Origin: Pedobacter sp. W3I1
GTDB lineage: Bacteria; Bacteroidota; Bacteroidia; Sphingobacteriales; Sphingobacteriaceae
Assembly: GCF_030816015.1 (NCBI RefSeq)
Contig: NZ_JAUSXN010000001.1
Location: 2,108,001 to 2,172,000, forward strand
Length of the DNA: 64,000 bases
Direction: 5' to 3'
Part shown: one piece after another, positions 29,966 through 39,442 of the stretch
Layout of the letters: every line of letters starts with the position of its first letter
How positions within the stretch are numbered: position 1 is the first letter of the stretch
Translations under genes and position numbers: made by a program
Notes under the pieces: model-generated
Told to the model about the DNA's origin: nothing
What the model saw: only the letters and a program-made list of their open reading frames with translations
Databases searched by the model: none

Positions 29966-32900
29966 TTAAAAGTTATAGGTAATAGAGGTACTGTAGGTTC
30001 GGCCAAATTTCTGGCTAAAGCTGATCAGGTCGCCATCATCATATTTGTTACTATATCCTTCTTTTAACCTTGTCCTGTTGCTACGGTCGGCATCGCCACC
30101 AACGTAATCCGGATTTACCTCATAGCTGGCAGTATTCCGATAAAAAACCGACGCCCTGTTCAAAATATTTCCGGCATTGATCTTTATCTCAAGCCTGTTT
30201 TTTAATAAACGTCCACTAATCTGAGCATCTATCTGTGCCCTGGGTTTTTCGTATTCAATATCAGCGGGCAGTTCACTTACGATATATGTTTTATAGCCCG
30301 ATTTGTTGTACATTATGTTGAAGCCAAAACGGCTTGCATTATATTGTAAGCCCAGGTTAACCAGATAGGGCGACTGTCCGTACATAGGGCGGTTCTGTTT
30401 GCTTGAAGCCTCTATGCTTGGAGGACCATTTGGATCTGTATTGGCCACCAGGTATGTTCCTTTCACATCCGATCGTTGAAGGGTTAAATTGGCGTATGCC
30501 GTTAGGTTGCTAAACAGTTTATGTGTAGAAATAAAGCTGAAATTTTTCCGTAGTTCAAGCTCTAGCCCATAAACTTGTGCAAAATCGGCACTTTTTAAGT
30601 AGTAGTTGATGTTGCCTGAGGCGGTACTAAAGGTAAGTTCGGTAGGTGTGTCGAATTTCTTGTAAAAGCCTCCTGCAGAAATGATTTCACCAAGTCCGGG
30701 AAACCACTCTGCTTTCAGGTCGTAACTATTAATCCTGGTGCTGTATAAGCCCTGGTTGCCAAATTGGGCACCAAGATACGGGCTATATCTCCAAAACTGA
30801 CTATTGTCTAATAGTTCAGGTCGGATTACGCTGCTCGAAAAGGCGGTCCGGATATTGAGGCTACTTGTAGGACTGTAAGTTAAATTTGCAGATGGAAGCC
30901 ATTGCCAGTGTTTATCTGGTTTGATACTGAATATTTTGAGGTTGGTGTTGTTCCCGTTGTTTATTTCATCATATTTATAATATTCTGCACGTACACCCCA
31001 AACCAATCTGAATTTCTCCAGAAACCTGGTGTCAAACATCACAAAACCAGCCTGTGTAAGGCTTTTGCCCTTGTATATATCCTGGAAACCATTACCCACA
31101 TTATAGAAGAAACCATTGGCACCGCGAATGTTTTCGGGCTGTTGCATCTCTGCTATTGTTAAATAGCGCAGGCTATCTGGCAGGGTATTAAAGTTGGCCG
31201 AAAAGGAAGCGATAGTCCAGTTAAATCGTGCTTGTTTCCAGTTTCCGAAATATCCTGTTTTTAACGTGTTTCTTGTTCCTGATACTTCAAAGGGAACAGA
31301 TGTAGACACATCCCACGAATAATGCTCTTCGGCATTTTCATAATGGTGACGGGAGGTCGGTAGGATACGGGGCTCACTACTGTTTACAATATCATAAAAA
31401 TACAGGTATTCCTTACCAATAAGCCTTGGCACCTGGGTGGCCAGTATCACATCTTTTTCGGTACGATTGATCGATGTTCTGGCAAGATTCCATTCTATTT
31501 TAAATTTACCTGCCTGGTGCTGTCCGCTTAGTTTGTTCTGCAACAGATCTGTAAATGTTGGATCATCTGTTTCTTCCAAACGGTTGGCAGGTGTATTGCC
31601 TGAAACATCAAAACTGTGTCCAAGTGTTCTCACCAACGTATTGTCGTACATGTGTGTGTAATTGTTGCGGAAACTATACCTGTTTTTGCCCGATTGGTAG
31701 CCAATGTTTAACAGCGCAGACCAGGTTGTGTTAAAACCATAACTCGAACCGACATTGTTATATAATTCGGAAGCAGACCAGTCTCCTCTTTTCTGTTGAT
31801 CAAATGTGTTGATCTGTTGTGTGTTCCGGTAACTTATTGATCCTGTAAAACCAAGTCTCTTTTGTTTTAAGGTATCAACCTGAATCATTCTTCCGATACT
31901 GAATTGATAGTTTTGAGAGGGTGCAGCTTGGTAACGGTATATTGTAAAATTATCGTTGGTAAATAAATGGCTCTGCGTTTCTACCTTTTTTGCATATTCC
32001 GCTTCTGTTAAAGTATTGTTGGGTGCGACTCTTCTATCAGTTACAACAAGGTTTTTAGGATAATCCCTTCGGCTATCATCAAAACCCAGATAGTCATATT
32101 TACCTCTTTTATGACTTAAAAAATCCTTACCAGTACTTTGGTCGTTGTACGATGTTCCTGCAGTAAAACTCATAAAATTTTCTGTTGGGATGTCTTTAGT
32201 GTTAATCTGGATCAAGCCACCCCCAAAACTAGTATTCATATCAGGCGTAACCGTTTTACTTACCACTACATTATCAACGAGGTTAGATGGGATAAGATCA
32301 AAGGAAAAATTGCGTGTCTGCGCTTCTGTACTCGGCAGCGTAACGCCGTCAAGCTGTGCTGAATTATAACGCTCGCCAATTCCCCTTACAATTACAAACT
32401 TATTGTCTATAGAACTTACGCCACTAATGCGTTTCAAACTTTCACCGATGTTTTTATCGGGTGTTCTGCTAATTTGTTCTGCACTGATCCCATTGCTGAT
32501 TTCGGAGGCATTTTTCTGGCGGGCCAGTAAACCCTCAACTGATGCTTTTTTGTAACTGGCTGTTACCACCACTTCCTGAAGGCCTTTTGCATCAGGTTTT
32601 AACGAAATGTCTAATGGTGTATTTTTATCAGCCTTTACGTTTACCTCGCTAATGCGCTGGGTAGCAAAAGAAATATAACTAACCTCTACAGTATAAGTGC
32701 CTGGTTCAACGCTTAAAGTGTAACTTCCATCGCTGGCAGTTTGTGTGGCTTTACCCGTTTCGATAACTTTAATGGAAGCACCAGGGAGGGTTTCACCTTT
32801 TTCGTCTAATATTTTGCCTGATATGCGTCCGGGTTTTACCGGATCTGGAAGTTTGTAAAGCAATATGGTATTGTTATCAGCAAACCTGTAGGTTACCCTG

Positions 32901-33217
32901 GTTCCTGAAAGTATTTTTTTGAGGATCAGTTCAAGTGGTATGTTTTTTGCCTCGAGGCTTATTTTGCTGTTCTGGCTAAAAATCGACCTGTTGTAATTAA
33001 TCGACAAGCCTGCTTTTTCTTCTAAAATACTTAGCGCATCCGAGATGCTCATTTCGGCTATTTTGATGCTTATATTGCTTTCTTTTGGTGTTTGGGCAAA
33101 GCCGCTTGCCATGCCTTGGTTAAATAAAAAGATACATAACATTACCAGGACTACCAATGGCCTGTAATCGAAATTGATAATATATTCTTTTATATATTCA
33201 TAAAATCCTATTTTCAT
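29966..33217 (-). CDS. TonB-dependent receptor with STN signalling domain
   Basis: A 1083-residue outer-membrane receptor. After a signal anchor (LVVLVMLCIFLFNQG) comes a secretin/TonB short N-terminal (STN) domain at about residues 45-118 (ISIKIAEMSISDALSILEE, NIPLELILKKILSG). This domain contacts FecR-type anti-sigma factors. A carboxypeptidase-like domain follows (ISGKILDEKGETLPGASI near 130), then the plug (FVIVRGIGERYNSAQLDG near 275, GGGLIQINTKDIP near 330) and a barrel ending in YSTSITYNF. With the FecR and ECF sigma genes upstream it forms a surface-signalling system. The ATG at 33217 is preferred to a GTG at 33244. The ligand is not evident; iron is not implied. Confidence 0.93.
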   Translation of the reverse strand: MKIGFYEYIKEYIINFDYRPLVVLVMLCIFLFNQGMASGFAQTPKESNISIKIAEMSISDALSILEEKAGLSINYNRSIFSQNSKISLEAKNIPLELILKKILSGTRVTYRFADNNTILLYKLPDPVKPGRISGKILDEKGETLPGASIKVIETGKATQTASDGSYTLSVEPGTYTVEVSYISFATQRISEVNVKADKNTPLDISLKPDAKGLQEVVVTASYKKASVEGLLARQKNASEISNGISAEQISRTPDKNIGESLKRISGVSSIDNKFVIVRGIGERYNSAQLDGVTLPSTEAQTRNFSFDLIPSNLVDNVVVSKTVTPDMNTSFGGGLIQINTKDIPTENFMSFTAGTSYNDQSTGKDFLSHKRGKYDYLGFDDSRRDYPKNLVVTDRRVAPNNTLTEAEYAKKVETQSHLFTNDNFTIYRYQAAPSQNYQFSIGRMIQVDTLKQKRLGFTGSISYRNTQQINTFDQQKRGDWSASELYNNVGSSYGFNTTWSALLNIGYQSGKNRYSFRNNYTHMYDNTLVRTLGHSFDVSGNTPANRLEETDDPTFTDLLQNKLSGQHQAGKFKIEWNLARTSINRTEKDVILATQVPRLIGKEYLYFYDIVNSSEPRILPTSRHHYENAEEHYSWDVSTSVPFEVSGTRNTLKTGYFGNWKQARFNWTIASFSANFNTLPDSLRYLTIAEMQQPENIRGANGFFYNVGNGFQDIYKGKSLTQAGFVMFDTRFLEKFRLVWGVRAEYYKYDEINNGNNTNLKIFSIKPDKHWQWLPSANLTYSPTSSLNIRTAFSSSVIRPELLDNSQFWRYSPYLGAQFGNQGLYSTRINSYDLKAEWFPGLGEIISAGGFYKKFDTPTELTFSTASGNINYYLKSADFAQVYGLELELRKNFSFISTHKLFSNLTAYANLTLQRSDVKGTYLVANTDPNGPPSIEASSKQNRPMYGQSPYLVNLGLQYNASRFGFNIMYNKSGYKTYIVSELPADIEYEKPRAQIDAQISGRLLKNRLEIKINAGNILNRASVFYRNTASYEVNPDYVGGDADRSNRTRLKEGYSNKYDDGDLISFSQKFGRTYSTSITYNF

Positions 33218-33382
33218 AGGTTCAAGATGTTTTTTAATTCTCACGGGTTAAAAACTTTTGTTTAGGAGCTGGATTGTTCGAGCAATCCGGCTCCATGTTT
33301 ATGTTAAGAGGTTTAATTTATTTTTCATAGGTATAAATCCGGTAATGTTGCGCCTGTGTATTGCGCCCTATAAGCTAACCCA

Positions 33383-34405
33383 TCATTGGCAGCCCTCCCC
33401 CCATACGGTAATTGTTTTAGTGCCTGTATCTATTTTGTATTTCAGGTGTTTCCCGCTCATCACATGGAGCTCTTCCATTACATTGGTGATGCTTTTGTTT
33501 GAAAAGGTGGCATTAAACCTGCATTGATTAAGTTTATTACTCTTTAGCTCAATGTGCACATTGTAATATCTCTCCAATGATTTGAGCATATTTGGTAGCG
33601 TCACATCTTTAAAAGCAAAGCTATTTTTGATCCAGGCATTTACTTCAGTTACCCGTTCAGTATGTACCGTATAATTACGTTCCTTTAAGTGATAAAATAT
33701 TTTCATGCCAGGAGTAAGCAGTGAAAGCTCTTTTAGTTTGCCCTGGCTGTTCTCTGATACCTTTACCTTACCAGTTTGCACGGCAACGCTGAAGGTGCCA
33801 TCTTTTGGATAAGCATAGATATTGAAAGAAGTACCTAAAACCTGTGTCTGCATCTGCCCGCTATATACAATAAAAGGACTTGTGGTATCGCGTTTTACTT
33901 CAAAAAAAGCTTCTCCATCAAGCCGTATTTTTCTTAAACCGCCCTTCACAAAGTGTGATGGCCAGATAAGTTTACTTCCGGCACCGAGGTATACAATAGA
34001 ACTATCGGGCAAAATCAACTTTACTTTTTCACCTTTTTGTGTGGTTTTACTTAAAAAAGCAATGGCTGTTTGTACAGGTTGTTGTGCTTTCTTATATGCA
34101 TACCAGCCAATTGATGCAGAAATGATTACCACAATTGTTGCGGCATATTTTAATAGTGGGAAAAATGATCGGCTTTTTGGTTGGCGTTCCTCAACTTTAT
34201 CCCATATCTCTGCCAGTCCCTGGACAGCATTTAAAGAGTAATCGGTTTCACTTGTTTGTTTTGCCCAGGCCCTTTCCATTACGCCATGAAATTCACTATC
34301 GGCGTTCGCTGGATCGGCCAGATACTCCATCAGGATTTTTTCTTGCTCCAGATTGGTTTTACCTGCAAAGTACTGTTCAAATAGTATTTTAATGTTTTCT
34401 TTCAC
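33383..34405 (-). CDS. FecR-family anti-sigma factor
   Basis: A 340-residue single-span protein. The N-terminal cytoplasmic part binds the sigma factor (LFEQYFAGKTNLEQEKILMEYL). One membrane span lies near residues 85-100 (LLKYAATIVVIISASIGW). The periplasmic FecR domain has the family motifs TTQKGEKVKLILPDSSIVYLGAGSKLIWP near 125, KIRLDGEAFFEVKRD near 160 and TQVLGTSFNIYAYP near 190, and the DUF4974 end follows (FKDVTLPNMLKSLERYYNV). It holds the ECF sigma inactive until the receptor's STN domain signals. Gene order sigma-fecR-receptor is the usual one. Confidence 0.95.
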   Translation of the reverse strand: MKENIKILFEQYFAGKTNLEQEKILMEYLADPANADSEFHGVMERAWAKQTSETDYSLNAVQGLAEIWDKVEERQPKSRSFFPLLKYAATIVVIISASIGWYAYKKAQQPVQTAIAFLSKTTQKGEKVKLILPDSSIVYLGAGSKLIWPSHFVKGGLRKIRLDGEAFFEVKRDTTSPFIVYSGQMQTQVLGTSFNIYAYPKDGTFSVAVQTGKVKVSENSQGKLKELSLLTPGMKIFYHLKERNYTVHTERVTEVNAWIKNSFAFKDVTLPNMLKSLERYYNVHIELKSNKLNQCRFNATFSNKSITNVMEELHVMSGKHLKYKIDTGTKTITVWGEGCQ

Positions 34406-34629
34406 TTTAATGTTTGTAAGCTTTTATGCTGCGCGCTATTGTATATATGCACGAAACCCCGGATACAGCTATACAGAAAAATATTTTTTTTAGAATAAAT
34501 CGTAAAGTGCTGTTTAACAGTGTGTTATTTTTTTCGGTGGAAGGTGGGATTAATAACAATGATCAATTTATGCAATAACCAATCCTGCATACTCGCCCTG
34601 ACTTGCTTCCGGATCTTAATACCAGAATA

Positions 34630-35050
34630 GATCCTGAAACAAGTTCAGGAGGACGCGCCGCTTGGGTTGAGCTAGAAAAAAACTTAATGTTCTTAACCTC
34701 TTAATGATGAAATGGCGGAAGATGTAAAAGGGAAGATGGATGAGGAGTGATCAATAATCAATATTAACCGACTAAAAAGTTAATGATAAAAACAATAAGG
34801 ATCCTGAAACAAGTTCAAGAGGACGCGTCGCTTGGACTGCGCTAGAAAAGCTTAATTTCCTTAACTTCTTAATGATGAAATGGCGGAAGATGTAAAAGGG
34901 AAGATGGATGAGGAATGATCAATGGAAACCGACTAAACACAACGATAGAAGCAATATAGCTCCTGAAACAAATTCAGGAGGACGCGCCGTTTGGATTGCG
35001 TTAGAAAAACCTTAATGTCCTTAACTTCTTAATGATGGAAGATGAAAAAT
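34630..35050. repeat. Three imperfect tandem repeats (period about 160-170 bp)
   Basis: Units start at about 34630, 34800 and 34960. Each begins with a small palindrome TCCTGAAACAAGTTCAGGA (variants in units 2 and 3), then GGACGCGyCG, a GCTAGAAAA word, CTTAAT..CCTTAAC..CTTAATGATG, and in the first two ATGGCGGAAGATGTAAAAGG. The third is cut short near 35050. They fill most of the 683-base gap between fecR and the sigma gene; no gene is visible in 34406-35088. The palindromic head also occurs near 14162. Confidence 0.8.
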
Positions 35051-35088
35051 AGGATAGGGCGCTTATCTTAACGCTTCTTGCCAACCAC

Positions 35089-35679
35089 TTAACAAAAAAA
35101 TACTATTGCAAAAGATAATATCGTTTCAGGAGAATAAGTGCTGAAATATTTTCGCATTATACCCAGTGATTTTTTGAGGTGATTGTTTACCGTGTTTTTG
35201 GAGATGCCCATCAACTCCGATATCTCCTCATGTGTATGGTGGTCATTCCTACTCATCAGATATATTTTTTTTACCTGCGGAGAAAGACTTTCTATCGCTT
35301 TCTGTACAATCTGTTTAGTTTCTTTGGCATCAAGTTCATCTTCAATGGCATTAAAAGATTGCTCATGCTTAAGGTTTTCGCTGCTATAGGCTTTTTCTCT
35401 GGCTTTTTTACGGAGTGTAGAGAGGAAATTATTGCGGATAAGGGTATAAAGAAAGGCATCAAAATTCTTTTGTGGGTCGATCTTCGATCTGTTTTCCCAA
35501 AGCCTCACAAAAACATCTTGTGTTAGCTCTTCAGCGTCTTCTTTGTCTCTTGTAAAATGGTAGGCATAACCATATATTTTTTTGTGGTACTGATGGTAAA
35601 TTTCATTAAAAGCAGCTGAATTGCCAGTTTTTACTGCATTCAGGAGTTTTGCGTTTTTAAAATCTTCCAACTGTTCCAT
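35089..35679 (-). CDS. RNA polymerase ECF sigma factor (FecI-like)
   Basis: A 196-residue sigma-70 factor. Region 2 is seen in FNEIYHQYHKKIYGYAYHFTRDKEDAEELTQDVFVRLWENR (residues 24-63) and region 4 in KAIESLSPQVKKIYLMSRND HHTHEEISELMGISKNTVNNHLKKS (near 125-170). A hydrophobic tail (ETILSFAIVFFC) is unusual but common in this Bacteroidota group. It should direct transcription of the TonB receptor and beta-helix lipoprotein genes downstream, under control of the FecR protein. The 683-base gap to fecR is larger than usual. Confidence 0.95.
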   Translation of the reverse strand: MEQLEDFKNAKLLNAVKTGNSAAFNEIYHQYHKKIYGYAYHFTRDKEDAEELTQDVFVRLWENRSKIDPQKNFDAFLYTLIRNNFLSTLRKKAREKAYSSENLKHEQSFNAIEDELDAKETKQIVQKAIESLSPQVKKIYLMSRNDHHTHEEISELMGISKNTVNNHLKKSLGIMRKYFSTYSPETILSFAIVFFC

Positions 35680-35751
35680 AAGTAGCGGTTATGGGAGGCA
35701 AGTTAGTGGTCGCGTTTAAAGTTAATGTTAACACAATGAAAACCTTTTCTA

Positions 35752-37161
35752 TCACCTTAATCGGTGCGTAGTTACGATGCTCTGTTGGGCAGACTGTGCC
35801 CTCGAATCCATTAAAATGCGATCAGCCCGAAAGCTTTCAGAAACCACATTATTTATAGCAATTGAAGTTTTGATGGTTTTACCTGTTATCGCAGCGATTG
35901 CTGTCTTTACCATCGGATCAGCAGCATCACCCAGTTGAAGCAAAGGCAAAATACTCATTTCATTGATTGCAATATCGGGGTTGATTCCAGCACTATATCC
36001 ACCGCTGCCTTGTGCATTAAAGAGTTTATAAACAATCGGGTGCATTTCCCAGTTCACCTGTTTAGGGCTTCGGGCATCAAATATCCTAAATGATGCTTCA
36101 TCCTTTCCCCTTGTTTTTTCGCCGATTAGCACCACTTGAATAAAAGGTTTAAGGTTATTGATCATGACTTCTGATGCAGATGCCGTGGCGGCTGTCGATA
36201 AAATATAAACCCGGCTAAGGCCAAGGTTTTGTTGCAGGAGGGTGTTAAAATTTACGGTACCATCGAAAGTAGCTGAGGTACCAATAGATTCTGTTTTGGC
36301 TCCTCCATTTTTATTGCCTCTGTAGGTAATGAAAGGTTTATCGAACGATACATTTTTAGCAATCATGGCACATATGCCAGCTGCTTCTGCTACCTGACCA
36401 CCCGCGTTATAACGGAGATCGAGGATAAGCTCGGATACGCCTTCTGCTTTAAAATTACTAAAAACAGGAGCGAGCGAGCTGGCCAAACCGCCGTTAAAAT
36501 CCAGAAAATAGAGGTAACCGATTTTTTTTCCATCGCTTTCTATAACCTTGCTAATCTCCCGTTGGTCGAGTATTACACTTTTGCTTAAGTCAACAGTGCG
36601 TGTATCTGTCCAGGTATTGTTATTCAATTCGGCTAAACCTAAAGAAAAGCGGTCGCTGTTTAAGATTTCGGTTTGTAAAGTTTGTGCATTACCAGCGGTT
36701 AAGGTTTTGCCGTTAATTTTACTGAAGTAATCTCCGCGTTTTAAACCGGCCCTTGACGCCGGAGAATCTTTTAATACAACTTTAATGATTCCGATAACCT
36801 TTGTGCTCTTTTGGTCGCTTACTGTTGCATAATCAAAACCAAAATTTCTATTGCTTGGGGTGGCGGTGGTAGGGTCGTTAGGGATATGGATATAGGAAAA
36901 GCGATCGGATGGATTGCGGATGGAATTAAAAAAATCTTTTGGCGATAAACTGATATTGGGATCGGCAGGCAATTGCTCATTCCAATAATAGTAGCGTTTA
37001 AGGCTATCGAGTATCCAGGTATTGATATTCTCGTTGCTTCCAATCGGATAATCGGGGTTTTTATTGCCCTTTTTGCAGGATGGTAGAACGGCTAAAAATA
37101 GAATGACAAGATAAATACTATAATTAGTTATTAGTTTTAAGTAGGTTATCGGTTTTGTCAT
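35752..37161 (-). CDS. S41-family (C-terminal processing) serine protease, lipoprotein
   Basis: A 469-residue lipoprotein with lipobox AVLPSC (Cys near residue 29). A PDZ-type domain lies near residues 125-195 (VVLKDSPASRAGLKRGDYFSKINGKTL). The S41 catalytic domain follows, with LILDLRYNAGGQVAEA near 265, the Ser nucleophile in TAATASASEVMINNL near 325 and the Lys in GEKTRGKDEASF near 350. The family cleaves C-terminal ends of proteins in the envelope. The ATG at 37161 is preferred to one at 37224 because it sits about 22 bases after a TAAGTTTG promoter box and gives a usual lipoprotein signal. Confidence 0.9.
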   Translation of the reverse strand: MTKPITYLKLITNYSIYLVILFLAVLPSCKKGNKNPDYPIGSNENINTWILDSLKRYYYWNEQLPADPNISLSPKDFFNSIRNPSDRFSYIHIPNDPTTATPSNRNFGFDYATVSDQKSTKVIGIIKVVLKDSPASRAGLKRGDYFSKINGKTLTAGNAQTLQTEILNSDRFSLGLAELNNNTWTDTRTVDLSKSVILDQREISKVIESDGKKIGYLYFLDFNGGLASSLAPVFSNFKAEGVSELILDLRYNAGGQVAEAAGICAMIAKNVSFDKPFITYRGNKNGGAKTESIGTSATFDGTVNFNTLLQQNLGLSRVYILSTAATASASEVMINNLKPFIQVVLIGEKTRGKDEASFRIFDARSPKQVNWEMHPIVYKLFNAQGSGGYSAGINPDIAINEMSILPLLQLGDAADPMVKTAIAAITGKTIKTSIAINNVVSESFRADRILMDSRAQSAQQSIVTTHRLR

Positions 37162-37182
37162 TGCCTTTCCGGATTTTAGGAA

Positions 37183-37190
37183 CAAACTTA
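37183..37190 (-). promoter_or_regulatory. TAnnTTTG -7 box before the S41 protease
   Basis: TAAGTTTG on the minus strand, 22 bases before the ATG at 37161, with a purine-rich GGAAAGG between as the ribosome site. No clear TTG is found 19 bases upstream, so the -33 part is weak. Confidence 0.45.
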
Positions 37191-37352
37191 ACGCTACTAT
37201 TGTTAACTCGAGATTAATTTTCAAATCGGATTTATCTATCGCATATCGCCTTAAAAGAAATGGAATCCTTTGTTAAGTTATTATTATAATATTGGTTAAT
37301 GTTAACATAACAATAATTAAACATTAGCTTTTTGTAGTGTTAACTTTGCGCC

Positions 37353-37589
37353 GTGAATTTCCCGCTCTATATCTATTATGAACTGCTGATCCGTTTATCT
37401 GAAGTTGAATCCGAAATCGGTCATTATGTATCCTCTAAGGCAAATGAAGAAGTTTGCATATTGCGTACCACAAACGGTACAGTAAATGTTCCGGTTAACT
37501 TTTTAAAGCGACAGTTCGAAGATCCCAATCTGATCAATAAAGACGAATTAATAGCATTAATTAAAGGTTTTAGGCCTAGCTATGAGTAA
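37353..37589 (+). CDS. Small hypothetical protein (78 aa, GTG start)
   Basis: A 78-residue soluble, acidic protein that I do not recognise. Residues 1-30 look helical (YYELLIRLSEVESEIGHYV) and the rest mixes strands and a helix (EVCILRTTNGTVNVPVNFLKRQF, NKDELIALIKGF). The only in-frame start after the stop at 37341 is GTG at 37353. A TAACTTTG box at 37341-37348 lies directly before it, which would make the transcript begin at or near the start codon (leaderless), if that box is used. A hairpin terminator follows at 37684. Confidence 0.55.
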   Translation: MNFPLYIYYELLIRLSEVESEIGHYVSSKANEEVCILRTTNGTVNVPVNFLKRQFEDPNLINKDELIALIKGFRPSYE

Positions 37590-37683
37590 TTCGTTAGGTG
37601 GTCAAATAAATCATTTCTAAAATAAACTCAGGATTCTTTTTGCTGAAAATAGAGTCATTCACGCTATTCATTTAAGCTTAAGG

Positions 37684-37727
37684 ATTATGCCAGGTAATAG
37701 TTGCAATATCGCCTGGCATAATTGTTT
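37684..37727 (+). terminator. Hairpin terminator
   Basis: ATTATGCCAGG (37684-37694) pairs with CCTGGCATAAT (37712-37722), followed by TGTTTT on the plus strand. It ends the small gene and abuts the convergent methyltransferase stop. Confidence 0.7.
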
Positions 37728-38449
37728 TACTTTATCGCACCAAACGCTGCAAAATAAGAGTTTTTATGCAGGATCTCGGTAACGCTAAAGCCAACTTTTT
37801 GCAATAAAGCCAGCTGATAGTTTAAAGAACGAGGGGTATCTTCATATTCAATATAATCAAATACCTTTTGCTTATATGCCGCACCACCAAGTGTTTCCAG
37901 GTAGGCTCCGTATTGATCTTGAAAAAGATGATCAATCAAAACTGAATCATGTGCAATGAGGTCTGAAATCCAGATACTGCCTCCGGGTTTTAAAGCCCGG
38001 TAAACTTTAGTAAAAACAAGTTCCCAATCGGCATCAGTACGCAAGTGATGAAATGTTGCAGCAGCAAGTATAATGTCGAAATGATTATCGGGTAAATTAA
38101 GGTTGCGCATATCATCCTGTATAGCAGTCACTGTTCCGGTAGTTTGTGCCGATACCCTATCCCTTGCGCGTTCCAGCATCGGTAAACTTAAGTCGTTAAG
38201 TGTACAGTTAAGGTTTGGGATTTTGCTGAGCATTTTTAATGTGTAATTACCCGCACCACATCCAATATCCAACAGTTCTTTCGCATTTGGATTGATGTAA
38301 CTGGCCGCTCCGGTGCAAAGCTCCATGGTAAGTGGCGCATCGATGGTAGTTTGTTGACCGCTTTCTAAGTTCGAGAAACGTTCTACATCGTTATCAAACC
38401 TTGTTTTGATTTCTTCATTTGTTGCTTTATGCGCATAATCTTTATTCAT
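37727..38449 (-). CDS. Class I SAM-dependent methyltransferase
   Basis: A 240-residue soluble enzyme. Motif I DIGCGAGNYTLKML near residue 75, an acidic NDLSLPMLERAR after it, DDMRNLNLPDNHFDIILAAATFHHL near 125-150 and LKPGGSIWISDLIAH near 170 mark the class I fold with SAM binding. The substrate is not evident. The ATG at 38449 is chosen over one at 38488 because a TAACTTTA box at 38474-38467 lies suitably upstream of the shorter form. It is divergent from a LysR gene, the classical arrangement in which the LysR protein controls its neighbour. Confidence 0.88.
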   Translation of the reverse strand: MNKDYAHKATNEEIKTRFDNDVERFSNLESGQQTTIDAPLTMELCTGAASYINPNAKELLDIGCGAGNYTLKMLSKIPNLNCTLNDLSLPMLERARDRVSAQTTGTVTAIQDDMRNLNLPDNHFDIILAAATFHHLRTDADWELVFTKVYRALKPGGSIWISDLIAHDSVLIDHLFQDQYGAYLETLGGAAYKQKVFDYIEYEDTPRSLNYQLALLQKVGFSVTEILHKNSYFAAFGAIK

Positions 38450-38463
38450 TGCTTTAATTTTTT

Positions 38464-38493
38464 TTGTAAAGTTAGCGCTGTTAATCATATTTG
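38464..38493 (+). promoter_or_regulatory. Promoter of the LysR gene, overlapping the methyltransferase promoter
   Basis: TTG (38464-38466), exactly 19 bases, then CATATTTG (38486-38493), one change from TAnnTTTG. On the other strand TAACTTTA (38474-38467) serves the methyltransferase, so the two promoters overlap face to face. Confidence 0.5.
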
Positions 38494-38541
38494 TAAAATA
38501 TCAATTTTAGCATAAAACGATACTTATCAGGTATTATAAAT

Positions 38542-39429
38542 ATGGAACTCAGACATTTGTTATATTTTAAAACTGTTGCAGAAGAACTTCATTTTACTAA
38601 AGCTGCAGCAAAACTTTTTATCTCGCAGCCTCCTTTGAGCAGACAGATTAAAGAACTGGAAGAAGAACTCGGCGTACAACTGTTTGTTCGGAGTAATAAG
38701 CGGGTTGAGTTAACAAATGCCGGCAAATATTTTAAAGCTGAAGTAGATGCCATGTTTGCCAAGCTGGAAGAAAGTAAAGAAGTTGTCCGTAAAATTCATG
38801 AAGGTGTTAGCGGCGAATTAAAGATTGGCTATATCAGTTCGGTTTACCAATCTCATCTCGCAGAAATTTTAAAATTGATGCATCAGGAATTTCCTTATCT
38901 GAAAACGAGTTTGTTCGAAGTGCCTACACTTGCCCAAATTAAAGAACTGGAACATGGCGGCTTAGATGTGGGGATTTTAAGAGCCCCGGTTTTATCTGAA
39001 AAATTGAAAGTAGAATCATTGTTTTTTGATCCCTTTGTGGTGGTTATTCCTTTAACAGATCAAAAAATTGATACCAATAAAGAGCTTGCGGATTTTTTAA
39101 AGAAGAGTCCGTTTATCTTCTTTAATAAAGATTTTGCACCTCAGTATAACCAGAAACTTATGGAGATTTGCCAGAGAATGGGCTTTAGTCCAGACATTAC
39201 CCACGAGGCTAACAATGTACACTCCATATTACAATTGGTAGAAGCAGGCTTGGGTATATCTATTTTGCCACTATCGTTAAAAAAGCAATATGCACAGTTA
39301 AAAGTATCTTTTATTGAATTTGATGCCATTCCTGTTAATACAGAGGTGGTATTAGCTTATAAAGAATCGAATAAAAACCCCGCATTAACCTGGTTTATTA
39401 AACACTATACCCAGTTAAAAATGAATTGA
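38542..39429 (+). CDS. LysR-family transcriptional regulator
   Basis: A 295-residue regulator. The N-terminal winged helix is plain: MELRHLLYFKTVAEELHFTKAAAKLFISQPPLSRQIKELEEELGVQLFVRSNKRVELTNAG (residues 1-60, typical LysR). The rest is the periplasmic-binding-protein-like effector domain (LKIGYISSVYQSHLAEIL near 92, HSILQLVEAGLGISILPLSL near 230). It resembles the CbbR/BenM-type group. The methyltransferase, divergent at 93 bases, is the likely target. The effector is unknown. Confidence 0.93.
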   Translation: MELRHLLYFKTVAEELHFTKAAAKLFISQPPLSRQIKELEEELGVQLFVRSNKRVELTNAGKYFKAEVDAMFAKLEESKEVVRKIHEGVSGELKIGYISSVYQSHLAEILKLMHQEFPYLKTSLFEVPTLAQIKELEHGGLDVGILRAPVLSEKLKVESLFFDPFVVVIPLTDQKIDTNKELADFLKKSPFIFFNKDFAPQYNQKLMEICQRMGFSPDITHEANNVHSILQLVEAGLGISILPLSLKKQYAQLKVSFIEFDAIPVNTEVVLAYKESNKNPALTWFIKHYTQLKMN

Positions 39430-39442
39430 TTAATTCAAGGCC

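Noticed and set aside
33822..34241. Plus-strand open frame of 139 codons inside fecR
   Set aside because: Lies antisense within a well-recognised FecR domain and shows no protein-like motif.
29966..34405. Iron-siderophore (FecA) uptake system
   Set aside because: The sigma/FecR/STN-receptor layout is shared by many Bacteroidota systems for other ligands, and no siderophore genes are nearby.
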